Shown: piece by piece, positions 23,745-43,997 of the stretch | How the letters are laid out: each line of letters starts with the position of its first letter | Numbering within the stretch: the stretch's first letter is position 1 | Source of the DNA: Antedon mediterranea | Taxonomy: Eukaryota > Echinodermata > Crinoidea > Comatulida > Antedonidae | Length of the DNA stretch: 64,000 nucleotides | NCBI RefSeq assembly: GCF_964355755.1 | Contig: NC_092676.1 | Coordinates: 25,402,288 to 25,466,287, forward strand | Direction: 5' to 3' | Position numbers and translations under genes: made by a program | Notes under the pieces: model-generated | Seen by the model: the letters and a program-made list of their open reading frames with translations, nothing else | The model's database searches: none | Told to the model about the DNA's origin: nothing

Positions 23745-26212
23745 ATAAATTCTTCAGTTTCTCTTAAATATTTCTGAAATCATGCTTTGAATGAAAAGTA
23801 TAAAGATAACTGTAAAATGCTTTATCATTTTTTTTTTACTTTACTTATTCATGTTATATGTTTAAGTTTTTTTCTGTACGCCAGTTGCGCTATTTACAAG
23901 GTCAAGGTTCAAATACCAGGATAAAATGTTGTATTTCATCAGTATTATTTTTTTGCCATTTCATAATACTGTCTAGATCTCCAAAATGAGAAAAACACAG
24001 TATAAAAATAAATGTATTTAAACGTCTCAAACGTTCATATTGGTAGAGGTACACAGGTGTTATAGTGTTTGCTTGTACAGTGTTACACAGTATTGAGCCT
24101 TTGACAATTTCATTATATTTTTCAAACTGTTTTCTTCGTTGTTTAGTTTAAATATTAGTTTTATAGCTCAGCTTATAGTATATATTTGATCCATTTTGTT
24201 GTTTATATTTTTTCCTAGATATATGTAGTCGTACATAGTAAGTGTTTTTATTATTTTAATAAGGTAGTCATATCTTTATTTCTATTTTAAAACATTTTAA
24301 CAGCTTTTGTTATGTAGTAGTAGGCCTATATCACTCGTTTCACATTGTCTTTTAGTAGAGCCTGTTGCTAAACTGTACAGAGAAAAACTATTATTTTATA
24401 AACATTTTCGGGGTGTGTTACTCCTGGTATTTTTATACATTCGAGTTTTAAAAAGGGCTCTGATAAAATTAACAGTGTGTAATGTAAAGTGTGCACTATT
24501 AATTAATTAGTAAATTTGATACTATTCAGATTGTATGTATATGCTAATATTGAAACACTGTATAACTTTTAATAGTAGCCAACTATAAGCCCATGGTCTT
24601 ATTCATAGTTACCATACTTTACTGGTAACTCTCAATCGTACTTAATTGAATTAACCACCGATTGTAATTGTAAAGACAACCACTATTAAAAGTTATACAG
24701 TTAATATATTGAGTATAAAAATAACTGGAAGATTCCATTATGTTCCACATGAACTTTTAGTACAGTGTCGGAAAATCTATTAAAACACTGTATTTAAACA
24801 ATTATCCAATCAACTATACAATATTATATTATACTTTGTATTAAAGGTACGTACAATTAGTATATATATTAAGCATTTTACAGAGGCTGCATTTTCTATT
24901 TTGGGTACTATTTATGCTGTGCTGCTAGATAGCAGCTATACGTTTTAAATAATAATTGCTTTATAATGCATTTGATTTTTTAAAAGTTTTACCCAATTAG
25001 AAACTTAAGTATTTACTAATGTTACATAATCCTCAATATATGGAAGTATTGCTGGTTATATTATAAACAATCTAACTAATTAATTAATATAGCAATTCTT
25101 ACATTAAAATCAACTATAAAGTTTTACAGTTAAACACAAGAAACAATGCAACAAAACGTTTATTTTTGCACATTTGGTATCCATATTGTGTTCCAAAATA
25201 TCAATTGATTATCTATATCTGGTGCTGCATATATTTGAAATCTTATTTGAATTTTTAACAAACAAATATTTTAAAGTAAGTTTTTATGAGTTTTATACAT
25301 TCAACCAAAATATTTCTCTTTAGAATGTCGACATCTCAAGATATTTAACTTTAAAATAAGGTTACTGCATGTCATTGTCAGTCAATGATTTTTACCAGCA
25401 CTTCTTGCACAAGGACACTAGTCTTAACAATGTCAAAACAGACAGATGATGTGTTACATGATCTTTCTGGTCAAAATACAATAAGAATTCTCATAAATTC
25501 TTTGACATTTATCTTTTTCTCATGGATTCTAATATATACAGTTTTTATTGTAAACGGCCCAGTTTCAAATACAGTCTTGTGATGTGGTTAGAGTTAGATA
25601 ACGTACTCGTGACCGCGTTAAACTAGCAACCCTAAATGAACTTAAAACGTTGAATTTATCGTGTTATTTGCTGATGCTTGGTAATACAGGTATCTGCTAT
25701 ACTTAAATAAGGTTAAAAATACAATGCAATCGCGTACCAACGCCTCCCAATAATGGATACTGAAGTTGACAATATCGCTAGTGCAAACATGTTGATACAA
25801 ACGTTAGCGTATGTGGAGATTTATATCATATATTCTGGTTACCTATTAATAAAATGCCTATTTACAAACTACCTAACCTTTGAATGTTGTTGCTAGATAA
25901 GGTGTTGTCCAGGTATATTGTATAGACAAAGGTTATCGTTGTTTTGTGCGTTAAAGGTGTTAAAACTGTATAAATTACTACACAGTTTTTTTGCTGTGTC
26001 AGGTTTGCGACAGTGTTCAGTTAATTTTTTTGTGAAATGATTTTAGATTTGAAGATTATATTAAATTGCTTCTCGATATTAATACACGTTGTGGAGTGTC
26101 TTTCTTTTTTATTGTGTCAATTGAAAAATATCGTCAGAATAAACGAAACGATTTCACGCACGTAGGCCTATACATAATACTTAGTAGAGAGTACGTAGGA
26201 AGTAAACCACTC
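23745..26212. other. AT-rich gene-free spacer
   Basis: No exon, RNA or mobile element could be supported. A short inverted pair (tataacttttaatagt at 24560 and actattaaaagttatac at 24681) brackets about 120 bp. The region could hold the 3' UTR of the A1CF-like gene, whose poly(A) site I could not locate. Confidence 0.4.
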
Positions 26213-26553
26213 GACCATATGTTGTTACATTCAAAATGCGCGCGTTAGCCTAAAATATATGATGGGAAAGGTATATATAGCATTTATGAGCACATGGATT
26301 GTGGGAAGGGGGATAAATGCACGCGGCCATGTGTTCAACATTCAAAATGCGCGCGTTGGCCTAAAATACATAATGCAAAAGTTATAAATAGCATTATGAT
26401 CACATGTATTGTGCGTGGGGGAAAGGGGATGAATGCACGCGACCATGTGTTCAACACTCAAAATGCGAGCGTTGGCCGCGCCTCCTATACATGATGGGAA
26501 AGTAGTATAAATAGCATTAAGATCACGTGGATTGTGCACGTGGGAAGGGGATG
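26213..26553. repeat. Three-copy ~113-bp tandem repeat with TATA-like boxes
   Basis: Units begin at 26213, 26324 and 26440 (cgaccat or cggccat) and share aaaatgcgcgcgttggcc, atgatgggaaag, a TATA-like block (tatatatagcat, tataaatagcat, tataaatagcat) and an E-box-like cacatg/cacgtg. The array lies 0.55-0.9 kb upstream of the IDH1 start. Confidence 0.75.
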
Positions 26554-27107
26554 GTGATGATTGCAAAAATGAAATGAAAGAAATTGAAGATGAAATTTCC
26601 GTCGGTAAAATAAGTCTCGTGGTGGTGCATGGTATGGTACGCGCGTCTAAGAAGCATACTCCATGTGTCCCCCTCTCCACCTCTGCAACTACAAACCATA
26701 TAGGATTAATATTTCATAATGGAATTGTGGGTGGGAGAAATATCTGGACAGTTAAAGTGTAATAAGCAATTGTTTGAATATTATACAGTATTACTGTATT
26801 AAATTTTATTATATTTTTTGACATGTCATTGGTTGAAACTTGCAGCATAGAGAGGGCGACACACCGGATTTTAATTGATTTTGTCAATAGAGAGGCAGGA
26901 GGATGGATAGGATTGAAGGAGGCGTGGCGAGTTTATTTTAAGTACCGACTACCGGCGTTTTGTTTCGTCATCACACCGCCACAACATACGTCACACAGTA
27001 CACAAAATTGACTTACGACTTTTTGTCAGTCGGTTTTTTACACCTCATAAGAAACGAACGTTTATAAAATTAGTTTATCTTCAGACTTTAAAAACCCGTG
27101 CACCACT
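26554..27107 (+). promoter_or_regulatory. Presumed IDH1 promoter and 5' leader
   Basis: This is the stretch between the tandem array and the IDH1 ATG. It holds a cgccacaacatacgtcaca motif near 26970 and no convincing TATA box. The short open frames here are not conserved-looking. Assignment rests on position only. Confidence 0.3.
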
Positions 27108-35086
<7,979 letters not shown>

Positions 35087-35089
<3 letters not shown>

Positions 35090-35110
35090 CTAGGATTTGC
35101 AAAACTATAA
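35087..35110 (+). promoter_or_regulatory. IDH1: Candidate stop-codon readthrough cassette encoding a hidden PTS1
   Basis: The IDH1 stop reads TGA CTA GGA TTT GCA AAA CTA TAA. UGA CUA G is the established high-readthrough context known from mammalian LDHB and MDH1. The six codons after the stop give Leu-Gly-Phe-Ala-Lys-Leu, and -AKL is a canonical peroxisomal targeting tripeptide, the same one that ends human IDH1. The next in-frame stop follows directly. Family 2 MITE sequence starts three bases later, so the extension is not MITE-derived. Readthrough itself is inferred. Confidence 0.75.
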
Positions 35111-35112
35111 TT

Positions 35113-35408
35113 TTAAAGATGTATTGTCCCCCAAAAATGTGAAAAATGAAGATTAATAAACAAAAAATAGTGTTAATGAAGTCAATCACTTCTGTAGAAA
35201 AAAGGACAAACTACAGTTAAATTCAACCAAAAACCCATTGACTTCAAGCCAATTTGACTATTTTTGCTTTATATAGTTATATAGTTTTTTCAGTAAATTT
35301 TCTATCCAATTTTTGGTCAAAGTGAATAACTATATTTGACATTAAAATTGCATTAAAAAAAACAAACATTTAAACAAATTGTTTTTTAGGGAGACAATAT
35401 ATCTTTAA
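35113..35408. mobile_element. MITE family 2 copy in the IDH1 3' UTR
   Basis: Ends ttaaagatgtattgtccccc and gggagacaatatatctttaa. Inserted three bases after the TAA that closes the readthrough frame of IDH1, so it is presumably transcribed. A poly(A) signal AATAAA lies further on at 35614. Confidence 0.8.
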
Positions 35409-36084
35409 TGTTTTTAATGTTTTATAAATTTTAATCTTTTATAGATTGTATATCAGACCACCATATTTTTAGGTTACCTATTTTAGATTTTAATTATTTA
35501 TTAGACGGACAAAAAAATGAAAATTAAAAATTGTAAGAATAATCCACACTAAAACACAAATGATTATAAATACAGTTATTTTATTCAACTCCTAAAAATA
35601 ATAGATTTAAAAAAATAAAAGTTTAAATACATCACATTGTTTTATTAATATAGAGGCTGAATAATTGAATTTAATGAATATGAATATTACAATACAAAGA
35701 CTACCAATGAATAATTTTACAGTACAATATTTTGTACAAATACCACAAACTTTGAGATTTTATAGAAACGATTTTCAATAGTAAATAATCCTTTTTTATT
35801 TAATTTTGAACCATATTTATGATGGAAAAAAATATGATGGTAAACATGTAGGCCTAGTTATTATATTGTGCTATAGTAGCACTTATCAGGGATATGCATA
35901 CAGAAATACTTCCATCTTCAATAAGAATATTTATAGCAGTAGCTGTAGTACAGTATTTATATAATGTTTATATTCTTCTGTATTTGTAAGGTAATAAATC
36001 CATTAAGCAAAATGTGTACTTTTCAAAATATGCTAATATAAATATTTGTTCGCTTAACTGGTTGATTTTTTTTGTCCATAAACT
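35409..36084. other. AT-rich sequence after IDH1, probably 3' UTR and spacer
   Basis: Contains AATAAA at 35614 and again near 35994. No exon or known repeat was recognised. Confidence 0.35.
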
Positions 36085-37540
36085 TATAGTCATATATGCA
36101 CATATATTGTGTTATCATCTTCTTATAGACTCATAGTAACCAGTTTTGTCAAAAAATAAAAGGGTCGAAATTTGGTCATTTTTCGAAAATGTCCAAAATA
36201 TCGACTTTTTAAAATTAAATTATTATGCAATAATACTGCCATATATGCAGATATATTGCGTTATAATCTTCTTATAGAGTCATAGTAACCAGTTATGTCA
36301 AAAAATAAAAGAAAAAAAAAATTGCATTTTGTGCTATAGTAACCACTTTTGATATAAATGGTTACTATAGTATAATAAACATTCGCAGAGTCGAATAATG
36401 AGTTCTGCGCATGTTAAAAAACATCAAAAATGAAAAGGGTCGAAAATTTATTTTTTGATGAAACTGGTTACTATAGCACAATTGACATGCGCAGAACCCA
36501 TTATTCGACTCTGCACATATTTTATTATGCTATAGTAACCATTTATATAAAAAATTGAAAGGGTCGAAAATCGGCCATTTTTTGAAAATTTCCCTGTACT
36601 ATAGTACAGGGATTTTTTTCCAAAATGTCCAATTTTCGACCTTTTTATTTTTCAATGAAACTGGTTACTATAGCACAATTGACATGCGCAGAACGCATTA
36701 TTCGACTCTGCGCATGTTTATTATGCTATAGTAACCATTTATGTCAAAAGTGGTTACTATAGCACAATTGGCATGTGCAGAACCCATTATTCGACTCTGC
36801 GCATGTTTATTATGCCATAGTAACCATTTATATCAAAAAATAAAAGGGTCGAAAATCGGCCAATTTACGAAAATTTCCCTGTACTATAATACAGGGATTT
36901 TTTTCAAATATGGCCAATTTTCGACCTTTTTATTTTTCTATAAAACTGGTTACTATAGCACAATTGACATGCGCAGAACGCATTATACGACTCTGCGCAT
37001 GTTTATTATGCTATAGTAACCATTTATGTCAAAAGTGGTTACTATAGCACAATTGGCATGCGGAGAACCCATTATTCGACTCTGCGCATGTTTATTATGG
37101 CATAGTAACCATTTATATCAAAAAATAAAAGGGTCGAGAATCGTCCAATTTACGAAAATTTCCCTGTACTATAGTACAGGATTTTTTTAAATGGCCAATT
37201 TTCGACCTTTTTATTTTTCGATAAAACTGGTTACTATAGCACAATTGACATGCGTAGAACGCATTATTCGACTCTGCGCATGTTTATTATGCTATTGTAA
37301 CCATTTATGTCAAAAGTGGTTACTATAGCACAATTGGCATGCGCAGAACTTATTATTCGACTCTGCGCATGTTTATTATGCTATAGTAACCATTTATGTC
37401 AAAAAATAAAAGGGTCGAAAATCGACCATTTTTTCGAAAATTTCCCTGTACTATACAAAAATGGCCAAAATATCGGCTTTTTAAATTCAATTATTATGCA
37501 ATAATATTGTCATATATGCACATATTGTGTCATAGTCTTT
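36085..37540. repeat. Tandem fold-back array, ~283-bp unit
   Basis: ggttactatagcacaattgac recurs with starts at about 36466, 36663, 36948 and 37229, and its sister ggttactatagcacaattgg at about 36752, 37037 and 37317, giving a 280-286-bp period. Each unit folds on itself: ggttactatagca pairs with tgctatagtaacc, catgcgcagag with ctctgcgcatg, ccctgtactatag with ctatagtacaggg, and ggtcgaaaatcgg with ccgattttcgacc-like blocks. Outer direct repeats (ttattatgcaataatactg at 36221; ttattatgcaataatattg near 37490) bound the block. Confidence 0.75.
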
Positions 37541-38588
37541 TAATTCCAATACAAAACAAACAACAGTAGTGATAAGAATAATAAGTAAAAATTTATTAAA
37601 TATTAAGTTTGTGACATACAAAGGCACGATATTTATTTTCAGTTTTCATGAAGATGATGATATTATTGACACGGTCAAAAGTGCATGTAATAGTCAACTG
37701 CGAGTCAAATTCATTATCTTCTATCGCCACAATTATTTCATTTTTTAAAACGGCCAAATAAATAATGAAATGAAGCTAGCAACAATCCAAGAATAAAGCA
37801 AATTTTAAATAATTAACTTGTTTGGTGGAAAAAACATTTTTTTTTTAAAGAAATATATGACACTTAGGGCCTGTTCCTATTGAAAAATCACAACAGAAAT
37901 CATAAAAAGATTGCATTGTAGCTCAAAACCTCTCCACAAAAACACCAGTATTTTACGATCGAGACCAGGATCAATAGATAAACCATATCTAAAATTGCCA
38001 CTGCAGCCTTATGGTAATGTAAGGTAAAAGTGTTTTTTTACCTGTTTCTACTGGCAAAGGAATACGGTTCTTTCGAAATATGGTATTTAAATCCGTATTG
38101 TCTTGTAGGATTCTACTATGGAGTATAAATTAGAAACTCCATAATCCTACTGCCATACATGGTGAATTTAGTTAAGACATACAGTACGGTAACCCTAGTT
38201 ATATGCAGCTATATCATAATGAAACAATGGAATGTATAATATATTAAAAACAATTAAAACTTATTTTTTATTGCTAACAAAGTTTAAAATATTTAGATAT
38301 ACTGTAATAGAAACACAGTTCCGTTTATAATATTACAAATTGTTTTTAATTTTGTAAAAGTGTTTCTATATTAAGATTTACTTGCTGTTATATCTCACCT
38401 TATTTTAGTATTTCCAATATATTGATTTTCTTTTCCTTAATTTACTATTTTCATTTAATGTAAATTGTAAAATAAATGCAATTAATGTTTTAAAAGAAAA
38501 AAATAGAGCACAATATAAGGTAATTGATTAAATTGAATTTGAAAGTTAAAAATATAAATTAATTAATAAGTAAACCATAAACGTATCA
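37541..38588. other. Spacer between the fold-back array and the ERGIC2 stop
   Basis: AT-rich. It includes the presumed ERGIC2 3' UTR on the minus strand, with AATAAA at 38272-38267 (minus), about 317 nt after the stop. A local inverted pair ggattctactatggagt / actccataatcctac lies at 38107-38150. Nothing else recognised. Confidence 0.4.
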
Positions 38589-41500
38589 TCATGTCTGTGG
38601 AGCAGCAATATTAAATTTTGGTTGTTTTATTTGCGACGGTAAATTTATATTTTGATCGTCAACTAACTTATGTCCAGCGACAGAAGGTGAACCGGGAGAC
38701 CGTGGAACCGTCTGTAAAAAATAGTAGCATTTATTAGACAAAGACCAGAAAGATCAGATACTATTCAGGAGACACCACTATTAAGGGTACTTTTTTGTGA
38801 ACCGAAAGTGTTCCTTTATAGGGTTCTACAGTAACACTAACACCAGAAAGATCAGTTACTATTCAGAAAACACCCCTATTAAGAGGACTTTTTTTGTGAA
38901 CCGAAAGTGTTCCTTTATAGGGTTCTATAGTAGCATTTTTTTACAGAAAAATATGACACTAAGACCAGAAAGATCAGTTACTTGCGGACACCACTATTAA
39001 GGGGACTTTTTTGGGACCAAAAGTGTTACTTTATAGGGTTCTACAGTAGTATCTTTTAAAAGAAAACTATGACACTAAGACCAGAAAGATCAGTTACTAT
39101 TAGGGGACACCCCTATTAAGGGGACTTTTTTGTGAACCGAGAGTGTTCCTATATAGGGTTCCACAGTAGTATTCTCAGAATATAGACAGGTCTTCACTTA
39201 CCTCGTCCAGTTTCGTTGTTTTATATTTAAATTGGCAGCAAACTATATTGAATATAAATCCTATAAATGAATGTAACATTCCTGAAAAGAGAATTAAAAG
39301 TCAATAGCAATTTTATTTCTCAGGCGCATCTAATTATATATAATTAATTATCATTAATAATATAATAATCATAAGTTATGATAACACTTATTGGCTGACT
39401 GAGTTCTAATCTATCTAGTTTTCATTTATTTATTTTACTTATTTATTTATTTATTTAGCATCCATTCAACAATACATTTAAAATACATAAAGAATACATT
39501 TTAAAAAATGGAATTTAAAAATGTATAAAACTAAAGTGAATGGAAGCAAGGACGCCCCAAAAAATCAAATATGGAAATATTTCATCCCATCCCATCCCAT
39601 TTCATCCCATCCCATCCCATCCCCATCCCCACTGGAATTAGAGAGACACACCATTTGGTGATAGTTGGCATGGCAGCTGTCTCTCCCCAGTTATCCATTT
39701 TTAATGTATCACTGAAACTGAAATAAACAAAATATATTGCAATTGAAAATGCTACTTGAACTAAATGAAAACAGGTATGAACAAATATAGTTTACCTGAC
39801 GTGGCAAATATACCTCCAACAATACCGCATAGACGCACTAAAAACTGCGAATATGGTTCATGAACTTCAGTAACTTTGACTTTAATTGATGAAAGCTCAT
39901 ATTTGAAAAAAATACCAGTGACCCCATGGCTGCCCTTGGAGTGATTGATTACACGTACCTAGCAAACAAAATTAAAGAAGTTACATATACAACTAGGTGT
40001 GCAAAACCTTTTAGCCATTTTAAAACTGATAATAGGGAGCATTTGTTTTGTGACAAACTAGACCCTATATTGTGTCGCTATTCAATTATTTTATTTCGTC
40101 AAGCTCGAGATTTGTCTTGCACATATAAAAAACATAATAAAATATGATGAAATGGGTAAATATAGACAGTACGAATGAATAATAATTATAATAAATAATA
40201 TTATATAGCATCTAATGCACAAAGCTTCTAAGTGCTTGTTTGGATCAAACATGTATGGAAACATACTCCCATAATGCAGCTAGTAATCAGCGCAGTTGTG
40301 TTTTGACCTATCAGGTACCCATTTCTACACCTGGGTGGAGAGAGGCAAACATAAATAAAGTGTCTTGCCTAAAGCTCGGTCTACACTATCAAACTAGTTT
40401 GACAAAAAAGTGTGATGTGCCCAAATATGGTAGTGATATGCTCGAATATGGTAGTGATATGACATCATCATGTCTATATATGGGCATATAAATAGTGTAG
40501 ACAGAACTTAAGGACGCCATCAATGCGACAAGCTTTGGATTCGAACTCACAATCAATAGTTCAATACACTGCAACACACACACTTGGGTTAATGGTTGTC
40601 TAGACATACTGAATCCGTTGGAACTATTACATAAAGTGCACCACAATGCATGTGTTTACAATACACACCTAAGACTTTTCCCATTATTCATCAAAGCTGG
40701 GTAGGTATGAAAGTAACAGATTTTCTTACCCTTTCTGTAACTGCAAACTGACTTGTGTCAGCCTTAGCTGCTCTCGTCTTCACTTTTGTTGGAACAACTT
40801 GGATAAAATACTGGTATAACATTAAAGCTGAGAAAACAATAATAATGATAAATGCATTTAAATATAAACAATAGTTTTTGTACCACATGCCACAGATTTC
40901 CTATTATTATACAAAAAATTATATATAACAAATATATATATATCCAATCTGCAGACAGTACTGTGTCGATCTTTTTATATCTAGTCATACAGACCAGAAA
41001 ACAAAAGAAAAAAATACAAAAAGACAAAAGAAAAATTGAAAATAAATTTATATATATAATAGCCCTGATGAAGGGCTAGTGTTGCCCGAAAGCTTTGCAA
41101 ATTTTCCCACAGTTATTTGCCTTTATTTATATATATATATATAATAAACACAACATGCACAGATCATGAATTCTAAACCGCCCGGTGATATACTGAAATT
41201 TAATTAATTATTTTGAAACAATAAAGATGAGGAACTCTGTGAGAATGAGAAAAAGGTGATCAAGATTCAAACCCGGATATATTAACAATTGATGTTTTGT
41301 TGTGAACTTTGACCTGATCGAATAATGAAGCAACTTACTTTCATTAGATGTTTTCATTTCACCATCAAGTGGATTAATAATTCCAGGTGTTGGTACACCA
41401 AAAGAAAAATGATCTATCCTATGAGAAAAATTAGTGGCTATAAAACAAAAATAGAAAGTTATTATTAAAATGTATTCTTCCGAAGCTATTGAAAGCACTT

Positions 41501-43997
41501 AATACACAGAACAACGTTCAAATAAAAGACAAGTTTTGTTTATTAAGTGTTTATAATAACAATCATGTCTTCAATGTCAATAACAATTTGTTTACATTTA
41601 TTTTCTTTTAATCCATTAAAACAAATGAAAAAACATTACAAATGATTTTTTTTTAAATGAAGAATTGAAATAGGGCTTTCTCCCTAAAGAAAAGTCTTGA
41701 ATTAACATAAGAAAAACCAAACAAATTTAAAATAAATAAATATATGTATAAATAAAATAACGAGTACTGTGAATTATGAAATGAATATTTATTATACTTA
41801 CCAGTATTACCAGTTACAAGTGATAAATGGGCGTGGCCCCTTGGGTGTGGTATCGTCTTGCCAAGGGTAACATGAAAATTACCTGCAACCTAAAAACGAA
41901 TATTTAATGGGAAATTAGAAATTAATCTGAATTCCAAGCGATTAATAAGTTTTCCTGTGTCAGTGGAATGAGCGACAAAAACATGCATTTAAGTTTTTTA
42001 AATTTTGCAATAAATGCCTTATTTTAAATAAAATTCCCTTTATTTATTTCCTCAAATAAACGCCCTGCCACATGCATTATCTACACAATTTTGTATTATA
42101 ACACATTGCTATTTTTAATAGAATTAATTGATTGACATGATATTACCAAGCATTCTGATACAATTTTTACTGTATTTTATATCACTTCTCGATATTTATT
42201 GTGTTGTTATTTATCACATCGTCGTTCACGGTCGTGGGTCTGAGTCTCACCTGAGAAATACTTGCATTTTTCCCAATGTATTTAGTATAAAGTACAAATT
42301 ACGTCAGAGTAGGGCAAAACATCTAATTACTCAACTCCTGACGCAAAAAACTACAATTACAATCCGGTATTAATTTGATTATACATAAATAAAATAATAA
42401 CATAAATAAACGTTTCCCCTGAATAATATGCAATAAAAACACAAGCTTACTTTATTCACAACAACATGTCCATGCACACGACAAGCATCATTTTTTTGAC
42501 CTGGTGTACGCTTAAGTTTTGATGACAATTGTTTTGTTCCATCTAATCCAGATTTGTATAAAATATCTTGAATGGCGTGATCATCACTTTTTACATCTCG
42601 TATTATTGATAATTGTCTAAAAAGAGAAAGTTGAAAAGCATGAACAAGTGTTATAGTGGATTAAATGGTTTGATGGGAAGGTACTCGACTTCCAACTTCA
42701 TGATTCCAAGTCCAAATCCTGTACAGTCAACTCTCCCAATAACGGACTCTCTGAAAATCAGTCCAAACAGTCCCACATTTATTTTTACCATTAAAAACAC
42801 ATTCCGAATACTAGACTTTCTGGAAAACCCGATTTGGCAAGCCCAAGGGTGTCCAGTATTGGAAGAGTTAAGAGGAGAGACTGTTTTATCTTCTACAAAC
42901 TTTTAGATTATATTAATATTAATTTTCACAGACAAAGCATCATGTTTACCAATAAATATCCTGTACCTGTAACGATCAGCTTGTTCTTCGGAGAGTTCAA
43001 AGGTCGTTGGCTCTTCTTGAAGTGAACTATATAGACTCATGGCTGGATCACCAGCAACATCAACTACATCTGCCCCAACATCTGTAAAAACATAAGAATT
43101 TGAAAACGATGTTGGTTTTGAAGCCTTGTCTACACTATCAAACTTTATGTGACAAAAGAATGTGACCATAAATGGACATAATGATATCATATCACTACCA
43201 TATTTGGGCATATCACTACCATATTTGCGCACACTTTTTTGTCAAACTAGTTTGATAGTGTAAACAGAGCTTAATTGTCTATTATTTTGCCATTTCCCAA
43301 CTAATTCTTTACCAAATAATAGTGGCACTGTGGCTTGGTAGTTAATGCACTTGCTTACCAATCTCAGGGTCTTTGGTTCAAATCACAATTCCAGGATTCT
43401 TCTGATTGCCAATTTAGCTTCATATGAGACATGGTTTAGAAAGCAGAAGTTTCTTATTCTGTATATTGCCAAGCCAACTTATTAGTGGATGTTTTTATCC
43501 TAAGAATAAATAACTTGCCATGAATACTCACTAATACATGGCATTGCCACGGTAACATCAACATTGATCCGTAGTTTACTAAATAGGTCATCGTCCACGT
43601 CATATTCATATTTCATTCGTGTATCGCTATAGTAACGTATCTCTGATACAATCAGGATAATGATTAATATGAACGTTAAAATAGACACTGAAATAAAAAA
43701 AAGAGAAAAAGCGTTCTTAATTATATATTAAATTGTTGTATTTAAACAAATTTGAGACAGACACCCTTAAAGGGGTTTTCACCCCTGTTCCGGCACAGTT
43801 AATAAGGTCCGACGCCAGCAAATCAAATGTCAATATTTCGTTTGCACAATTCTCCACACAGCTGTGCACCAATCAACTATTACAGTATTACCTGTTCCTC
43901 CACTGCTCGTCGTTGTCTGATAGTCTTCCGGTACTTTTGGGAAGGCATCAAGCTCCTTAACCACTTTTAAAGTTGTTTTTCGGTTGAAACGCCTCAT
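38589..43997 (-). CDS. ERGIC2: ERGIC2 (Erv41/PTX1), ER-Golgi cargo receptor subunit
   Basis: Exons on the minus strand: 43997-43892, 43687-43532, 43081-42967, 42616-42451, 41889-41802, 41437-41339, 40827-40730, 39958-39796, 39281-39202, 38711-38589; 1194 nt, 397 aa plus TGA, all GT-AG. Starts MRRFNRKTTLKVVKELDAFP, nearly as in human ERGIC2. A first membrane segment follows (~36-52, SILTFILIIILIVSE), then the luminal domain with RMKYEYDVDDDLFSKLRINVD, ACRVHGHVVVNKVAGNFHV, NFSHRIDHFSFG and NPLDG, and a second membrane segment near FLVRLCGIVGGIFATSG. In the family it forms a complex with ERGIC3 that cycles between ER and Golgi in COPII/COPI vesicles. The start was chosen by homology; a possible acceptor (catgag) lies just before it, so a non-coding first exon is likely. 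Divergent from the first acetyltransferase. Confidence 0.96.
38744..39177. repeat. Four-copy tandem array of a 'ggggacacccctattaagg' element
   Basis: accagaaagatcag recurs at 38744, 38842, 38964 and 39080 (period 98-122 bp). Each unit holds cacccctattaaggggac or a variant, gtgaaccgaaagtgttcc and tagggttctacagta. The ttctacagta end matches the cagtagaacc end at 31130 and the text at 48960-49125. Lies in the last ERGIC2 intron. Confidence 0.75.
39584..39632. repeat. (CCCAT)n microsatellite
   Basis: Repeated catcc/catccc units with one tttcatccc interruption, ending ccccatcccc. In ERGIC2 intron 8. Confidence 0.85.
40232..40360 (-). repeat. SINE-like dispersed repeat, minus strand
   Basis: Plus-strand text catactcccataatgcagc, tagtaatcagcgcagttgtg and cacctgggtggagagaggc is the complement of the repeat at 2945-3137. 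Lies in ERGIC2 intron 7. Confidence 0.55.
40370..40510. mobile_element. MITE family 1 copy
   Basis: Left end taaagctcggtctacactat, right end atagtgtagacagaactta. Doubled core (gtagtgatatgctcgaatat). ERGIC2 intron 7. Confidence 0.8.
41061..41110 (+). repeat. Possible Penelope-like element terminus with hammerhead-like core
   Basis: CTGATGA at 41065-41071, then a GGGC/GCCC 4-bp stem, then GAAA at 41088-41091. This is the order of a hammerhead ribozyme core, as carried in Penelope-like retroelement ends. An extra A before the stem, no stem I partner and no clear cleavage site mean activity is unlikely. In ERGIC2 intron 6. Confidence 0.3.
42727..42870. repeat. Dispersed repeat 'cagtcaactctcccaataacgg'-type
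   Basis: Starts gtcaactctcccaataacgg and ends ggtgtccagtattggaagag; related to 34013-34165. Likely a mariner-type MITE end, inferred from the style of the sequence. ERGIC2 intron 3. Confidence 0.4.
43121..43273. mobile_element. MITE family 1 copy
   Basis: Left end aagccttgtctacactatca, right end tagtgtaaacagagctta, doubled ccatatttgggcatatcacta core. ERGIC2 intron 2. Confidence 0.85.
43320..43395 (+). repeat. tRNA-like SINE head
   Basis: A-box region gtggcttggtagttaatgc and B-box tttggttcaaatcac at tRNA spacing. No acceptor-stem pairing. ERGIC2 intron 2. Confidence 0.4.

Noticed and set aside
36085..37540. CRISPR-like repeat array
   Set aside because: The unit is ~283 bp with internal palindromes and no unique spacers, in a clearly eukaryotic gene region.
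41061..41110. Active hammerhead ribozyme
   Set aside because: No stem I partner, an unpaired A before stem II, and no NUH cleavage triplet in the right place.
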